This document shows positions 1-6,781 of a stretch of DNA of 12,319 nucleotides, in pieces. Numbering within the stretch: position 1 is the stretch's first letter; each line of letters opens with the position of its first letter. A program made the position numbers and the translations under genes. The notes below the pieces were generated by a model. It saw only the letters and a list, made by a program, of their open reading frames with translations. It was not told where the DNA came from and did not search any database. The DNA comes from an uncultured Solirubrobacterales bacterium. GTDB lineage: Bacteria; Actinomycetota; Thermoleophilia; Solirubrobacterales; Solirubrobacteraceae. The stretch lies in assembly GCA_903953065.1 (NCBI GenBank), contig CAJBIG010000196.1:1-12319 (forward strand), written 5' to 3'.

Positions 1-233
1 CCGAGCTCTTCGAGCTGCGCGGCAACCCCGTCAACGGCTTCGGGCCGCTCTCCGGTGAGGATCAGCAGCTCCTTCGAGTTGCGCCGCACCGCCTGCTCAA
101 TAAAGCGATCAACTTCGTCCGGCGTATGCAGGTGCGGCTGGTGCGTCTTGAAGGCGCAGTACTTGCAGTAACACTGGCAGCTACGCGAGAGCGAGAGCGT
201 GAAGTTGCGGGAGAAGGTGACTCTGCGGCGCAT
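1..233 (-). CDS. cofG: CofG-type radical SAM enzyme (FO synthase subunit), 5' part only
   Basis: The gene starts at an ATG at 233 and runs off the left edge, leaving about 77 N-terminal residues. It begins with VTFSRNFTLSLS followed by a cysteine cluster. C19, C23 and C26 fit the radical SAM CX3CX2C motif that holds a 4Fe-4S cluster; C21 is an extra cysteine inside it. Further on, HTPDEV and the LTGERPE segment (about residues 60-66) match the place where CofG proteins carry a GxxPE stretch. CofG, with CofH, makes 7,8-didemethyl-8-hydroxy-5-deazariboflavin, the chromophore of coenzyme F420, from tyrosine and a flavin precursor. It is the last visible gene of the minus-strand run, 12 bases after the receiver-like gene. 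No strong Shine-Dalgarno is visible. Only the N-terminus is seen, so another radical SAM subfamily is possible. Confidence 0.75.
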   Translation of the reverse strand, partial: MRRRVTFSRNFTLSLSRSCQCYCKYCAFKTHQPHLHTPDEVDRFIEQAVRRNSKELLILTGERPEAVDGVAAQLEEL

Positions 234-245
234 TACTCGCCCAGT

Positions 246-608
246 CTATGCGCCCGCGAGCAGCTTCGCGGCTAGCTCGGCGCCCTCGCGGTTGATCCGC
301 GAACGTGGAACAACGAGGTCGAATCCAGCTTCCGTTGCCGCAGCTTTGACCTCCGGCTCAACGTGGCTGTAGAAGCCGAGCGTCTGGAGCGAGCCAAGCT
401 CACCCGCCTCGCCCATCTGTGCAACCAGCGCTACGCCACCGAAGTCGGCGTCGGTGAGATCAACGACGAGCAGATCGGCGTTGGCGGCGGCTGCGCGGGC
501 AGCGTCGGCGCTCGCAATCAGTTCGCAATCGAAGCCGCCCGAAGTCAGCGCCGATTCCAGCTTCGAACCGAAGAGCAGATCGGGAACTGCCGCTATGACC
601 TTCGCCAT
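246..608 (-). CDS. Degenerate receiver-domain-like protein (120 aa)
   Basis: The 120-aa protein has the size and alternating beta/alpha pattern of a stand-alone response-regulator receiver domain, with no output domain. The strand LLVVDL ends in D50, which fits the phosphoacceptor. Only one acidic residue (D10) sits where receivers have a pair. S81 (FYSHV) fits the conserved Ser/Thr. The invariant lysine before the last helix appears to be arginine (PRSR, R102/R104). It may therefore be a phosphorylation-independent or atypical receiver. It begins 2 bases after the stop of the upstream 120-aa gene and ends 12 bases before cofG, so all three are probably co-transcribed. No Shine-Dalgarno precedes the ATG, so translation may depend on coupling to the upstream gene. 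The fold assignment is inference from pattern; the role is unknown. Confidence 0.7.
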   Translation of the reverse strand: MAKVIAAVPDLLFGSKLESALTSGGFDCELIASADAARAAAANADLLVVDLTDADFGGVALVAQMGEAGELGSLQTLGFYSHVEPEVKAAATEAGFDLVVPRSRINREGAELAAKLLAGA

Positions 609-610
609 GG

Positions 611-973
611 CTACTGGTTGTGGATGCGGCGGAAATCTTCGCGCACGCTCTCCGGCCGCCCCCAGGAGTCGAATACCGGCGCCCGCCCGGAGCGAACGCT
701 GCGGACCACGAACTCGCCGTCGATTCCAGCTTCATCGAGGAACAGCAGCGAGCGGTGGACGGCCTGCGGAGCTGCGGCGTGGCCGAAGCGGTGGGCGCAG
801 AGCAGCTTCCAGTGCCAATCGTTGTGGGAGTAAGGCTGGGCGTTGCAGACGACGAGGAAGGTTGCCGCTTCGACGTATCGCGACTCATCGAAAATCCGCA
901 GGTCGAGATCAAGGTCCGACCAGTCGTCCGGGAGCGAGTCGATTACTTCTTGGAATGAAGCGGCAAGTGCCAT
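611..973 (-). CDS. Conserved-looking hypothetical protein (120 aa), function unknown
   Basis: I do not recognise a named family. The protein is soluble, 120 aa, with no signal peptide or membrane segment. It has an acidic N-terminal part (LPDDWSDLDLDL), a central segment rich in aromatic residues and histidine (NAQPYSHNDWHW, then AHRFGHAAA) and a basic C-terminus. The many Trp, His and Arg residues and the compact order suggest a real folded domain rather than a chance frame. It starts 37 bases after mntH and ends 2 bases before the receiver-like gene, so the two are tightly coupled. No Shine-Dalgarno is visible. A TAACCT hexamer lies 10 bases upstream of the ATG and could serve a separate, nearly leaderless transcript. 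I cannot say whether its job relates to manganese, to F420 or to neither. Confidence 0.7.
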   Translation of the reverse strand: MALAASFQEVIDSLPDDWSDLDLDLRIFDESRYVEAATFLVVCNAQPYSHNDWHWKLLCAHRFGHAAAPQAVHRSLLFLDEAGIDGEFVVRSVRSGRAPVFDSWGRPESVREDFRRIHNQ

Positions 974-1010
974 TACGTATTGCAGGTTACCCGCCAGTGG
1001 CGCGGCTACG

Positions 1011-2333
1011 CTAGCCGATCACAATTTGGACAACCAGGAAGAGGTTCAAGGAGATGATCAGTGCCGCGACGACCGCGGCGGCAACCGTCGTGATCGGCTT
1101 ATTGACGAGCGCCCCCATCACGTCGGCGCGGCGTGTCAGCAGCACCAGCGGCACGAGCGCAAACGGGATTCCAAACGACAGCACGACCTGGCTGATCACC
1201 AAAGCGTCGGTTGGGTTTACTCCGATCGCGAGCACGATCAGCGCCGGCGCCATCGTGATTGCGCGCCGCAGCGTTAGCGGGATTGTGCGGTCGATGAAGC
1301 CCTGCATTACGACCTGACCGGCGTAGGTGCCGACGCTCGAGCTTGCGAAACCCGAAGCCAGCAGTGCGAGAGCGAAGGCCAGCGCCGCGTCGCCGCCGAT
1401 CAGCTGATCAAAGCCGCTGTAGGCACCTTCGATTGTGTCGGTTCCAGCGAGATCGCCGCCAAAGAACAGCGATGCGGCGACCAGCAGCATCAGCAGGTTG
1501 ACGACTCCGGCCACACCCATTGCCAGCGTTACGTCGAGCCGCTGGAAGCGAAGCAACTTGCGCCGCTCATCGTCGTCGCGGGGCTTTATCCGCCCCTGCG
1601 TTAGAGCCGAGTGGAGGTAGATCACGTGCGGCATCACCGTCGCGCCGAGGATTCCTGTTGCCAGAAGGACGCTCTCTGCGCCATCGAACGAGGGAACCAG
1701 GCCGGCTGCTGCGGCGCCGGTGTCGAACCCAATCTGCAGCGTGTTGTAGAGGAAGCCGAGCAGAATGATCAGGAGGAAGAAGACGAGCGCGACTTCGAAG
1801 CGGCGGTAGCCGCGCTGCTGCAGGGAAAGAATGCCGAAAGAGGCGACGGCCGGGATGATCCCGGCCGGCAGCAGCGGCACGCCGAAAAGCAGGTTCAGCG
1901 CCAGCGCGGCGCCAACGAACTCAGCTAGGTCGGTTGCCATCGCGACGATCTCCGCCTGTACCCAGAGCCCACGGACGACCGGGCGGCGGAAGTGCTCGCG
2001 GCAGAGCTCCGGCAGGTTCTTGCCGGTCGCGATGCCGATCTTGGCCGAAAGGTTCTGGATCAGCATCGCCATCAGGTTGGCGCTAACCAGTACCCAAACA
2101 AGCAGGTACCCGTAGGTTGAGCCGGCCGTGATGTTGGTGGCGAAGTTTCCTGGGTCGATGTAGGCGATGCAGGCGACGAATGCCGGCCCGAGAACGGCAA
2201 GCACCGTTCTGCCGCGGCCGCGGCCGCTGAGCCGTTCAAGATCGCTCAGCTCTCCTTGCACTGCCGTCTGAGGATCGACTCCGGGCGGCATGAGCCGGCT
2301 GGCGCCCGGATCTTCGTGCAGCGGTTTGCTCAC
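1011..2333 (-). CDS. mntH: Nramp-family manganese/divalent metal importer MntH
   Basis: This 440-aa polytopic membrane protein belongs to the Nramp family, proton-coupled importers of Mn2+ and related divalent metals. After a hydrophilic N-terminus of about 43 residues, the first membrane helix carries the DPGN motif (D60-N63). A later helix carries ATVMPH (A231-H236), including the methionine M234 that selects for soft transition metals. Both are the family's metal-site elements, in the unwound parts of TM1 and TM6. Length and spacing are normal for bacterial MntH. The start is a GTG at 2333-2331 that overlaps the TGA of mntR (GTGA, 4 bases), so translation is coupled to its regulator. This pairing supports manganese rather than iron as the main substrate. 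It is probably repressed by MntR from the operator upstream of mntR. Confidence 0.95.
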   Translation of the reverse strand: MSKPLHEDPGASRLMPPGVDPQTAVQGELSDLERLSGRGRGRTVLAVLGPAFVACIAYIDPGNFATNITAGSTYGYLLVWVLVSANLMAMLIQNLSAKIGIATGKNLPELCREHFRRPVVRGLWVQAEIVAMATDLAEFVGAALALNLLFGVPLLPAGIIPAVASFGILSLQQRGYRRFEVALVFFLLIILLGFLYNTLQIGFDTGAAAAGLVPSFDGAESVLLATGILGATVMPHVIYLHSALTQGRIKPRDDDERRKLLRFQRLDVTLAMGVAGVVNLLMLLVAASLFFGGDLAGTDTIEGAYSGFDQLIGGDAALAFALALLASGFASSSVGTYAGQVVMQGFIDRTIPLTLRRAITMAPALIVLAIGVNPTDALVISQVVLSFGIPFALVPLVLLTRRADVMGALVNKPITTVAAAVVAALIISLNLFLVVQIVIG

Positions 2334-3004
2334 TGCTCAACCTCAACACGCATCGCCTGCGCGAGCGCAACCCCGAGCGGGTGTTCGGCGCCGGCGAAGC
2401 CGACGATCAGCGGCCCCTCGAATGGTTCGCGGCGCACCAGTTCGAGCCACTCTCCTGGTGCCAACCCGAGTCCGCTGAGGTAACGCAACATCTCCGGGTC
2501 GGAGTCGGAGACGCGCACGAAGAGGCCGCGCTGGCCCGGCTCGAGTTGATCGAGCGCGATCGTCGTGCCCTCGTCAACGGTTAGGTCTGCGGCGGGGATG
2601 GGGTCGCCGTGCGGATCGTGAGTTGGGTCGCCCAGACGCGCCGCGATCAGCGCCTCGAGATCCTCCGAGATGTGGTGTTCGAGTACCTCCGCTTCGTCAT
2701 GAACCCTGTCCCACGGCACGCCTAGCTCGGCAAGCAACAGCTCAAGCAGGCGGTGGTGGCGAATTACTTCGAGCGCAACGGCGCGGCCGGCCTCGGTCAG
2801 CTCAACGCCTTTGTACGGCTCGTGCTCGGCGAGGCCGATCTCACCCAGCCGTCGCACCATCCCCGAGGCGGATGCCGCGCTGACGCCAAGGCGCTCCGCC
2901 AGAGCGGTCGTCGTGACCGGCCCATCGGCCCGCTCTTGCAGCGTGTAGATCGCTTTTGCGTAATCCTCGACGGCGGGACTGTGCCGCTCTGCAGTCGGTT
3001 CCAT
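2330..3004 (-). CDS. mntR: DtxR/MntR-family manganese-responsive repressor
   Basis: The protein is a 224-aa DtxR-family metalloregulator with three parts. An N-terminal winged helix-turn-helix covers about residues 10-75 (TTTALAERLGVSAASASGMV is the recognition region). A metal-binding dimerisation domain covers about 78-145. A C-terminal SH3/FeoA-like domain covers about 155-222. The metal site has the manganese-type pattern: D14 in VEDY and E106 in the EAEVLEHH segment stand where iron-sensing DtxR has Met10 and Cys102, with H84, E109 and H110 also in place. It is first in the minus-strand unit, and its TGA overlaps the GTG of mntH. The ATG at 3004 has no Shine-Dalgarno, but a CATAAT box ends 6 bases upstream, consistent with a leaderless mRNA. 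A dyad overlapping that box suggests autoregulation. Confidence 0.93.
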   Translation of the reverse strand: MEPTAERHSPAVEDYAKAIYTLQERADGPVTTTALAERLGVSAASASGMVRRLGEIGLAEHEPYKGVELTEAGRAVALEVIRHHRLLELLLAELGVPWDRVHDEAEVLEHHISEDLEALIAARLGDPTHDPHGDPIPAADLTVDEGTTIALDQLEPGQRGLFVRVSDSDPEMLRYLSGLGLAPGEWLELVRREPFEGPLIVGFAGAEHPLGVALAQAMRVEVEQ

Positions 3005-3009
3005 CGGCT

Positions 3010-3015
3010 GATTAT
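3010..3015 (-). promoter_or_regulatory. Putative -10 box of mntR-mntH (leaderless start)
   Basis: CATAAT on the minus strand ends 6 bases before the mntR ATG, which puts the expected transcription start at or next to the A of the ATG. No Shine-Dalgarno lies between. No convincing -35 hexamer is seen. Confidence 0.45.
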
Positions 3016-3026
3016 GGCAAGCCTAA
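3012..3026. promoter_or_regulatory. Putative MntR (DtxR-family) operator
   Basis: The stretch reads TTATGGCAAGCCTAA, an imperfect dyad (TTA.GGC / GCC.TAA around AA, with one extra T in the left arm). On the minus strand it includes GTTAGGCT, which matches the central part of the DtxR/IdeR consensus as I remember it (TWAGGTTAGSCTAACCTWA). It overlaps the candidate -10 box of mntR, where a bound repressor would block transcription. The dyad is seen; the assignment to MntR is inferred from position and family. Confidence 0.5.
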
Positions 3027-3074
3027 CTTTTTTTCTCTACCTGTCTAACTAGCTCGCAGCCATCCGGTGGCTCC

Positions 3075-3080
3075 TATCCT
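3075..3080 (+). promoter_or_regulatory. Putative -10 box of ygfZ
   Basis: TATCCT (TANNNT type) lies 9 bases before the ygfZ ATG, implying a leader of only about two or three bases. No Shine-Dalgarno is visible between the box and the start. It is divergent from mntR within an 85-bp intergenic region. It is weak evidence on its own. Confidence 0.35.
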
Positions 3081-3089
3081 TGGATCCGG

Positions 3090-4043
3090 ATGTCTGCCGC
3101 CGCCCCAAGCCCCGCCGAGATCACCGCGCTTCGCAGCGGCGCAGCGCTCGTCGATCGCTCCGGCGGCGGCCGCCTTTCGCTTAGCGGCCCGCAGGCCAGA
3201 GAGGCGCTCAGCGCTGTCGTCACGAACGAGATCGAGGCGCTCTCCCCCGGCCACGGTTGTTTGGCAGCCTGCTGCACTGCAAAGGGCAGGATGCTCGGCG
3301 ATCTGCGCGTGCTCGCAACCGACGCCGAGCTGCTGCTCGACATGGAGCGCTGCGCGCTGCAGCCGATCTTCGACGCAGTCCGCCACGGCCTTGTCGGCTA
3401 CGACGCAGAGCTCCACAAACGGACGCTCCAAACAAGCCTCTTCTCATTGCTCGGGCCGCAGTCGCGCGCGGTCGCCGGCGCCGACTCGCTCGGCGACAAT
3501 GAGGACGACAACGTCGCAGCAGAGCTCGGCGGTCGCCCGGTTCTCCTGATCGCGACCAATCTTGGCGTTGACGTTCTGTGCAGCGCCGAAGATGAAGCAC
3601 CGGTTCGCGCCGCGCTGCTGGCCGGCGGCTCGACCGAGGCCGATGAAGCGCTCGCCGAGCTGGCGCGGATCGAAAGCGGCCGCCCGCGTTACGGCGTCGA
3701 CCTTGATCAGACCGTCATCCCCGAGGAGGGCGGTCTCAACGATCGCGCCGTCAGCTTCACAAAGGGTTGTTATGTCGGCCAGGAGACAATCGCCCGGCTC
3801 CATTACCGCGGCCGCCCAAACCGCCGCCTCTGCTCTCTGAAGCTGAGCGGCGAGGCCGAGGTAGGCGACTCGCTCAGCACCGTCGACCGCGAGGTCGGAA
3901 CGCTGACCAGCCTCGCGATCTCGCCGCAAGACGGGCCGATCGGGTTGGCACTGATTCGCCGCGAGGCCGAAGATGGTTCAACGCTCAAAGTTGGCGACGG
4001 CCCCGTCGAAGCGACACTTTTTCCCGCTCCCAGCGAGCAATAG
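3090..4043 (+). CDS. ygfZ: YgfZ/GcvT-like folate-binding protein
   Basis: The 317-aa protein is related to the aminomethyltransferase GcvT but has the YgfZ signature KGCYVGQE at residues 225-232, including the family's key cysteine C227. YgfZ proteins bind folate and help assemble or repair certain Fe-S enzymes, including the radical SAM tRNA-thiolating enzyme MiaB in E. coli. The N-terminal part (LVDRSGGGRLSLSGPQAREAL) is the usual start of the GcvT-like fold, and the C-terminal barrel follows the signature. Length is normal for actinobacterial members. The ATG at 3090 is preceded by no Shine-Dalgarno, only by a TATCCT box 9 bases upstream. It opens a plus-strand run divergent from mntR; the next gene starts 73 bases after its stop. 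The exact substrate in this organism is not known. Confidence 0.92.
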   Translation: MSAAAPSPAEITALRSGAALVDRSGGGRLSLSGPQAREALSAVVTNEIEALSPGHGCLAACCTAKGRMLGDLRVLATDAELLLDMERCALQPIFDAVRHGLVGYDAELHKRTLQTSLFSLLGPQSRAVAGADSLGDNEDDNVAAELGGRPVLLIATNLGVDVLCSAEDEAPVRAALLAGGSTEADEALAELARIESGRPRYGVDLDQTVIPEEGGLNDRAVSFTKGCYVGQETIARLHYRGRPNRRLCSLKLSGEAEVGDSLSTVDREVGTLTSLAISPQDGPIGLALIRREAEDGSTLKVGDGPVEATLFPAPSEQ

Positions 4044-4076
4044 TCCTCTTCGCTCAATACTGGCCGAAGCGCGGGG

Positions 4077-4108
4077 TACAGTGATCCGATCATTAACCTG
4101 GAGGAGGG
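4077..4108 (+). promoter_or_regulatory. Putative -10 box and strong ribosome binding site of the 66-aa gene
   Basis: TACAGT at 4077-4082 fits TANNNT; no clear -35 is seen. GGAGGAGGG at 4100-4108 is the strongest Shine-Dalgarno in the window and lies 8 bases before the GTG at 4117. This spacing decides that start over the in-frame GTG at 4108, which would overlap the ribosome site. Confidence 0.5.
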
Positions 4109-4116
4109 TGACTGAC

Positions 4117-4317
4117 GTGACGACGACCGTGCCGCAACCAAAGACATCTCTCGACCCGCGAGTGCAGGCCGCTTGGGAGAATTATCGTGAGGACCTTCGC
4201 GGTCTTGACGGAAGCGAGTATGAGCGCGCCGAGGCGGAAGCTTGGGAGCGCCTTCAGGCCGAACTCTTCACGCTCACCGACGAGGCCGCAAGCGAACACT
4301 CCAGCATCGGCCTCTAG
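4117..4317 (+). CDS. Small acidic hypothetical protein (66 aa)
   Basis: This 66-aa protein starts at GTG 4117, 8 bases after GGAGGAGGG. It is mostly helical in appearance and strongly acidic, with Asp and Glu spread through the segment from LDPRVQAAWENYREDL to the EAEAWERLQAEL helix. Several tryptophan and tyrosine residues sit at helix-like spacing (AAWENY, EYERAEAEAWERL). There is no membrane segment, signal or cysteine. Such short, acidic, helical proteins are often regulatory or stabilising partners, but I do not recognise the family and assign no function. The excellent ribosome site and a nearby TACAGT box suggest it is well expressed and independent of ygfZ. The same frame stays open upstream to 3973 inside ygfZ, but that extension has no translation signal. 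Confidence 0.7.
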   Translation: MTTTVPQPKTSLDPRVQAAWENYREDLRGLDGSEYERAEAEAWERLQAELFTLTDEAASEHSSIGL

Positions 4318-4371
4318 CCGTCGGTTAGAGTCAGCTTCAGCGCTTCCGACCAGCGCGCAAAAAGAGAAGCC

Positions 4372-4809
4372 ATGCTGAGAGCGACACGCAAAACTAGCCT
4401 TGCCCTACTGGCGCTCACTGCGCTGGTTCTGGTTGGTTGCGGCGCCAAGGAGCGCACCGCCAACGAGCTGCGGCCGCCGGTTCCAATTCAGCTCAATGCG
4501 TCGCTGATGCCAAAGAAGATCTCGATCTCGCCGGCTCGAATTGGCGGCGGGCCGATCACGCTGATCGTCAGCAACCTGACCGGCAGCGACCAGCGCGTCA
4601 CCTTTGGCGCCAACTCCCCGTCAGGCACCTCCGATCTGCGGATCGACAGTCAGAGCGCGACGATCGCGCCGAACAACACAGCCTCGATGAAGGCGAACCT
4701 GACCGACGGCACCTACTCGCTATCGGTCGAAGGCGACGCGATTCCCGCTTCAGTGCTGAGCGTCAGCGGCGAGCGGCCGTCGGCTCAGAACGACCTAATG
4801 CTTCCCTGA
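4372..4809 (+). CDS. Small secreted lipoprotein with cupredoxin-like domain
   Basis: The 145-aa protein has a lipoprotein signal: basic start (MLRATRKT), hydrophobic core, and lipobox LVGC ending at C23, which would be lipidated and anchored outside the cytoplasmic membrane. The mature part is a small beta-rich domain resembling a cupredoxin sandwich (PITLIVSNLTG, then IAPNNTASMKANLTDGTYSL). No histidine and no cysteine other than the lipobox Cys is present, so the copper site of true cupredoxins is missing and a structural or binding role is more likely. It starts 54 bases after the 66-aa gene with only a weak purine-rich site (AGAGAAG) before ATG. Its last 15 bases overlap the 3' end of the convergent TMEM175 gene. 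The fold call is inference; secretion and lipidation are well supported. Confidence 0.8.
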   Translation: MLRATRKTSLALLALTALVLVGCGAKERTANELRPPVPIQLNASLMPKKISISPARIGGGPITLIVSNLTGSDQRVTFGANSPSGTSDLRIDSQSATIAPNNTASMKANLTDGTYSLSVEGDAIPASVLSVSGERPSAQNDLMLP

Positions 4810-5436
4810 ACCAGCGAACCCCCAGAGGCGATGCAGGTTCGGCCCGATGAACCAGCAGAGGTAGCCGAGCCAGAGCTCGCCGGTCAGAAGCACCAGTGGG
4901 ATTGAAATCAGGAAGCCGCCGATAACGGAGGCGCCGTCGAGGCGCTTGTTGGTCAGTTCCGCGCCGCTCTCCTTGACAGCCAAGAACCCCGCTCGCCTCG
5001 AGTACTCGGCGAGGACAGCCGAGACGAGGATCGACAGCGCAATCGCAGTCGCATAGAAGGCAAATGCGGCTGAGTTTTGGAAGTCGCCCAGTATCTGAGT
5101 TGGGTAAGGGATAAAGGCGATCGTCGCGAGATAGACGAGGTTGATCGCGAGAAACGGGCCATCGACCGCCTTCAACGAGCCGCAAAACTTGTGGTGGCGC
5201 ACCCAAAAACTGCCGATCACGGCGAAGCTGATCAGGTATGAGATCAACTCTTGCTCGCGGCTCTTGAGCGCCGCCCAAAGCTCGCTGCTTGAGCTGCCCG
5301 ACGCGATCTCCGGCACGCTGATGCTCAGCACCAGCAGCGTTAGCGCGAAGGCAAAGATTCCATCGCTAAGGGCGATAGTGCGGTCGAGGTCGAAGGCCTT
5401 CGTTCGCTCACTGCCGCTATTTGCCTCGCTCTCCAC
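4795..5436 (-). CDS. TMEM175-family (DUF1211) potassium channel
   Basis: The 213-aa protein has about six hydrophobic segments and the TMEM175 hallmark in its first helix: R19, then L23-S24-D25-G26 leading into GIFAFALTLLVLSI (the family pattern is RxxxFSD). A second conserved block, FWVRHHKF with a following D92 and a Pro-rich IPYPTQIL, is also typical. Bacterial members are K+-permeable channels with hydrophobic constrictions rather than the classical TVGYG filter, which is absent here. The chosen start is GTG 5436. It leaves a short hydrophilic head before TM1 and avoids running into the divergent ccr gene; the frame stays open to 5787 but that region is ccr coding sequence. No clear Shine-Dalgarno is visible. 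The gene is convergent with the lipoprotein gene, with a 15-bp tail overlap. Confidence 0.88.
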   Translation of the reverse strand: MESEANSGSERTKAFDLDRTIALSDGIFAFALTLLVLSISVPEIASGSSSSELWAALKSREQELISYLISFAVIGSFWVRHHKFCGSLKAVDGPFLAINLVYLATIAFIPYPTQILGDFQNSAAFAFYATAIALSILVSAVLAEYSRRAGFLAVKESGAELTNKRLDGASVIGGFLISIPLVLLTGELWLGYLCWFIGPNLHRLWGFAGSGKH

Positions 5437-5515
5437 CGAGCTGAAGTATCGGCTTCGCCTCGGACTGCTCGCGGCGGCAAGTCCGATTCGCCGCGCGAGC
5501 CGTATTATTGGCGCC
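5437..5515. promoter_or_regulatory. Divergent promoter region between the TMEM175 gene and ccr
   Basis: This 79-bp gap must serve both genes. For ccr, TATTAT at 5503-5508 is a perfect TANNNT box 7 bases before the ATG, with no Shine-Dalgarno, which fits a leaderless transcript. On the other strand TACTTC lies 6 bases before the TMEM175 GTG but is a poor -10. No clear -35 or strong dyad is seen. Confidence 0.55.
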
Positions 5516-6781
5516 ATGGCCATTGACCTCTCAGCAATTACAAACGTCACCACCGAACCCGGTGAGCTCCCCGACAAAATGACCGCTTGGGTAATCCGCG
5601 AGGAGCGCGAGGGCGAGCCGATAGACGCCTTCCAGCTCGAAGAAGTTGACACGCCCGAACCGGCCGCGTTCGAGGTCGTTGTCCGCGTAATGTCGGCCGG
5701 CGTCAACTTCAACAATGTCTGGGCCGCGCTGGGCAAGCCTGTCTCGGTCTTCAAGTCCGGCGACCACCCTGAGTTCGGCCACCACATCGGCGGCTCCGAC
5801 GCTTCCGGGATTGTCTGGAAGGTTGGCCCTGGGGTAACGCGCTGGAAGCCCGGCGACGAGGTTGTCGTTCACTGCAACCAGGCTTCATATGAGGACGTCG
5901 AAGTCCACGGCCTCGATCCGATGGCCGCGCCGTCGCAGAAGATTTGGGGCTACGAAACAACTTGGGGCTCATTCGCCCAGTTCACGAAGGTGCAGGCTCA
6001 GCAGCTTCTGCCCAAGCCGGCCGCACTTTCGTGGGAAGAAGCCGCCAGCTACGGCCTCACCTACTTCACCGCCTACCGCATGCTGCTCGACCGCGCAAAG
6101 CTGCAGTCCGGTCACCGCGTTCTGATTTGGGGCGCCGCGGGTGGCCTCGGAGTTTTCGCAACGCAGCTCGTGAAAGCGGCTGGAGGCCAGAGCGTTGGAG
6201 TTGTCTCGTCAGAGGGCAAGGGCGAGCTGATCAAGCAGCTCGGCGCAACCGATTACATCGACCGGCGCGAGTTCGCCGGAATGATGCGAACCGGCAACGA
6301 AACCCCTGCCGAGGAGAAGGAGCGCTTCGCTGTAAGTCGCGCTTTCGCCAAGCGCGTCAAGGAGATCCTTGGCGGCGCTCCCGACATCGTCTTTGAACAC
6401 GTTGGAATGGCGACCTTCCCGACCTCCGTCTACACCGTCAAGCCGTTCGGCAAGGTCGTAATCTGCGGCGCCACTTCAGGCTTCACGCTCGACTTTGACG
6501 TCCGTTACCTCTGGATGCGACAGAAGGAGATCATCGGATCGCACTTCGCCAACGCTTGGGAGTGCACGAAGGCCAACCAGCTGATCGATGATGGATTGAT
6601 CAAGCCGGTACTTTGGAAGACAATGGGATTTGAGGATGTCGCCCAAGCCCACCAGCTGATGCACGAGAACAAGCATGCGGGCAAGATCGCTGTTCTCGTC
6701 GGGGCTGAAGAGGAGAATCTTGGCCGTAGCGGTGAAACCCCCGCCGAGCCGCCGGCAATTCGAGCAGAGGTAGGTGCCTGA
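5516..6781 (+). CDS. ccr: Crotonyl-CoA carboxylase/reductase
   Basis: The enzyme reductively carboxylates crotonyl-CoA with NADPH and CO2 to (2S)-ethylmalonyl-CoA, the key step of the ethylmalonyl-CoA pathway. The 421-aa protein is a medium-chain dehydrogenase/reductase with NADPH loop GAAGGLG (206-212). The CO2 pocket known from Kitasatospora Ccr is present: N64 (GVNFNN), Y146-E147 (IWGYET) and H343 (GSHFAN), equivalent to N81, F170-E171 and H365, with Tyr for Phe. The blocks IWGYET..GSFAQF, VQAQQLLPKP and DVRYLWMRQKEIIGSHFAN resemble alphaproteobacterial Ccr more than the Streptomyces type (as I remember it, WGFETNFGG). The ATG at 5516 matches family N-termini; the upstream open frame to 5141 lies on the TMEM175 gene. 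Its TGA overlaps the next ATG by one base. Other acyl-CoA reductases of the family lack the full CO2 quartet. Confidence 0.95.
   Translation: MAIDLSAITNVTTEPGELPDKMTAWVIREEREGEPIDAFQLEEVDTPEPAAFEVVVRVMSAGVNFNNVWAALGKPVSVFKSGDHPEFGHHIGGSDASGIVWKVGPGVTRWKPGDEVVVHCNQASYEDVEVHGLDPMAAPSQKIWGYETTWGSFAQFTKVQAQQLLPKPAALSWEEAASYGLTYFTAYRMLLDRAKLQSGHRVLIWGAAGGLGVFATQLVKAAGGQSVGVVSSEGKGELIKQLGATDYIDRREFAGMMRTGNETPAEEKERFAVSRAFAKRVKEILGGAPDIVFEHVGMATFPTSVYTVKPFGKVVICGATSGFTLDFDVRYLWMRQKEIIGSHFANAWECTKANQLIDDGLIKPVLWKTMGFEDVAQAHQLMHENKHAGKIAVLVGAEEENLGRSGETPAEPPAIRAEVGA

Noticed and set aside
246..608. Full response regulator of a two-component system
   Set aside because: There is no output domain and no kinase in the window, and key receiver residues look changed. 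It is kept only as receiver-like.
454..1014. Long plus-strand frames over the two 120-aa minus-strand genes
   Set aside because: Their products are Arg/Ser/Ala-rich low-complexity shadows without ribosome sites. The minus-strand frames have balanced composition and gene-like spacing.
5141..5515. A 125-codon in-frame extension upstream of the ccr start
   Set aside because: It lies antisense on the TMEM175 gene and has no dehydrogenase homology. The ATG at 5516 matches the usual Ccr N-terminus and has a fitting -10 box.
5437..5787. N-terminal extension of the TMEM175 gene
   Set aside because: The segment is antisense to the conserved N-terminal part of ccr, is low-complexity Ser/Arg-rich and adds nothing typical of the family.
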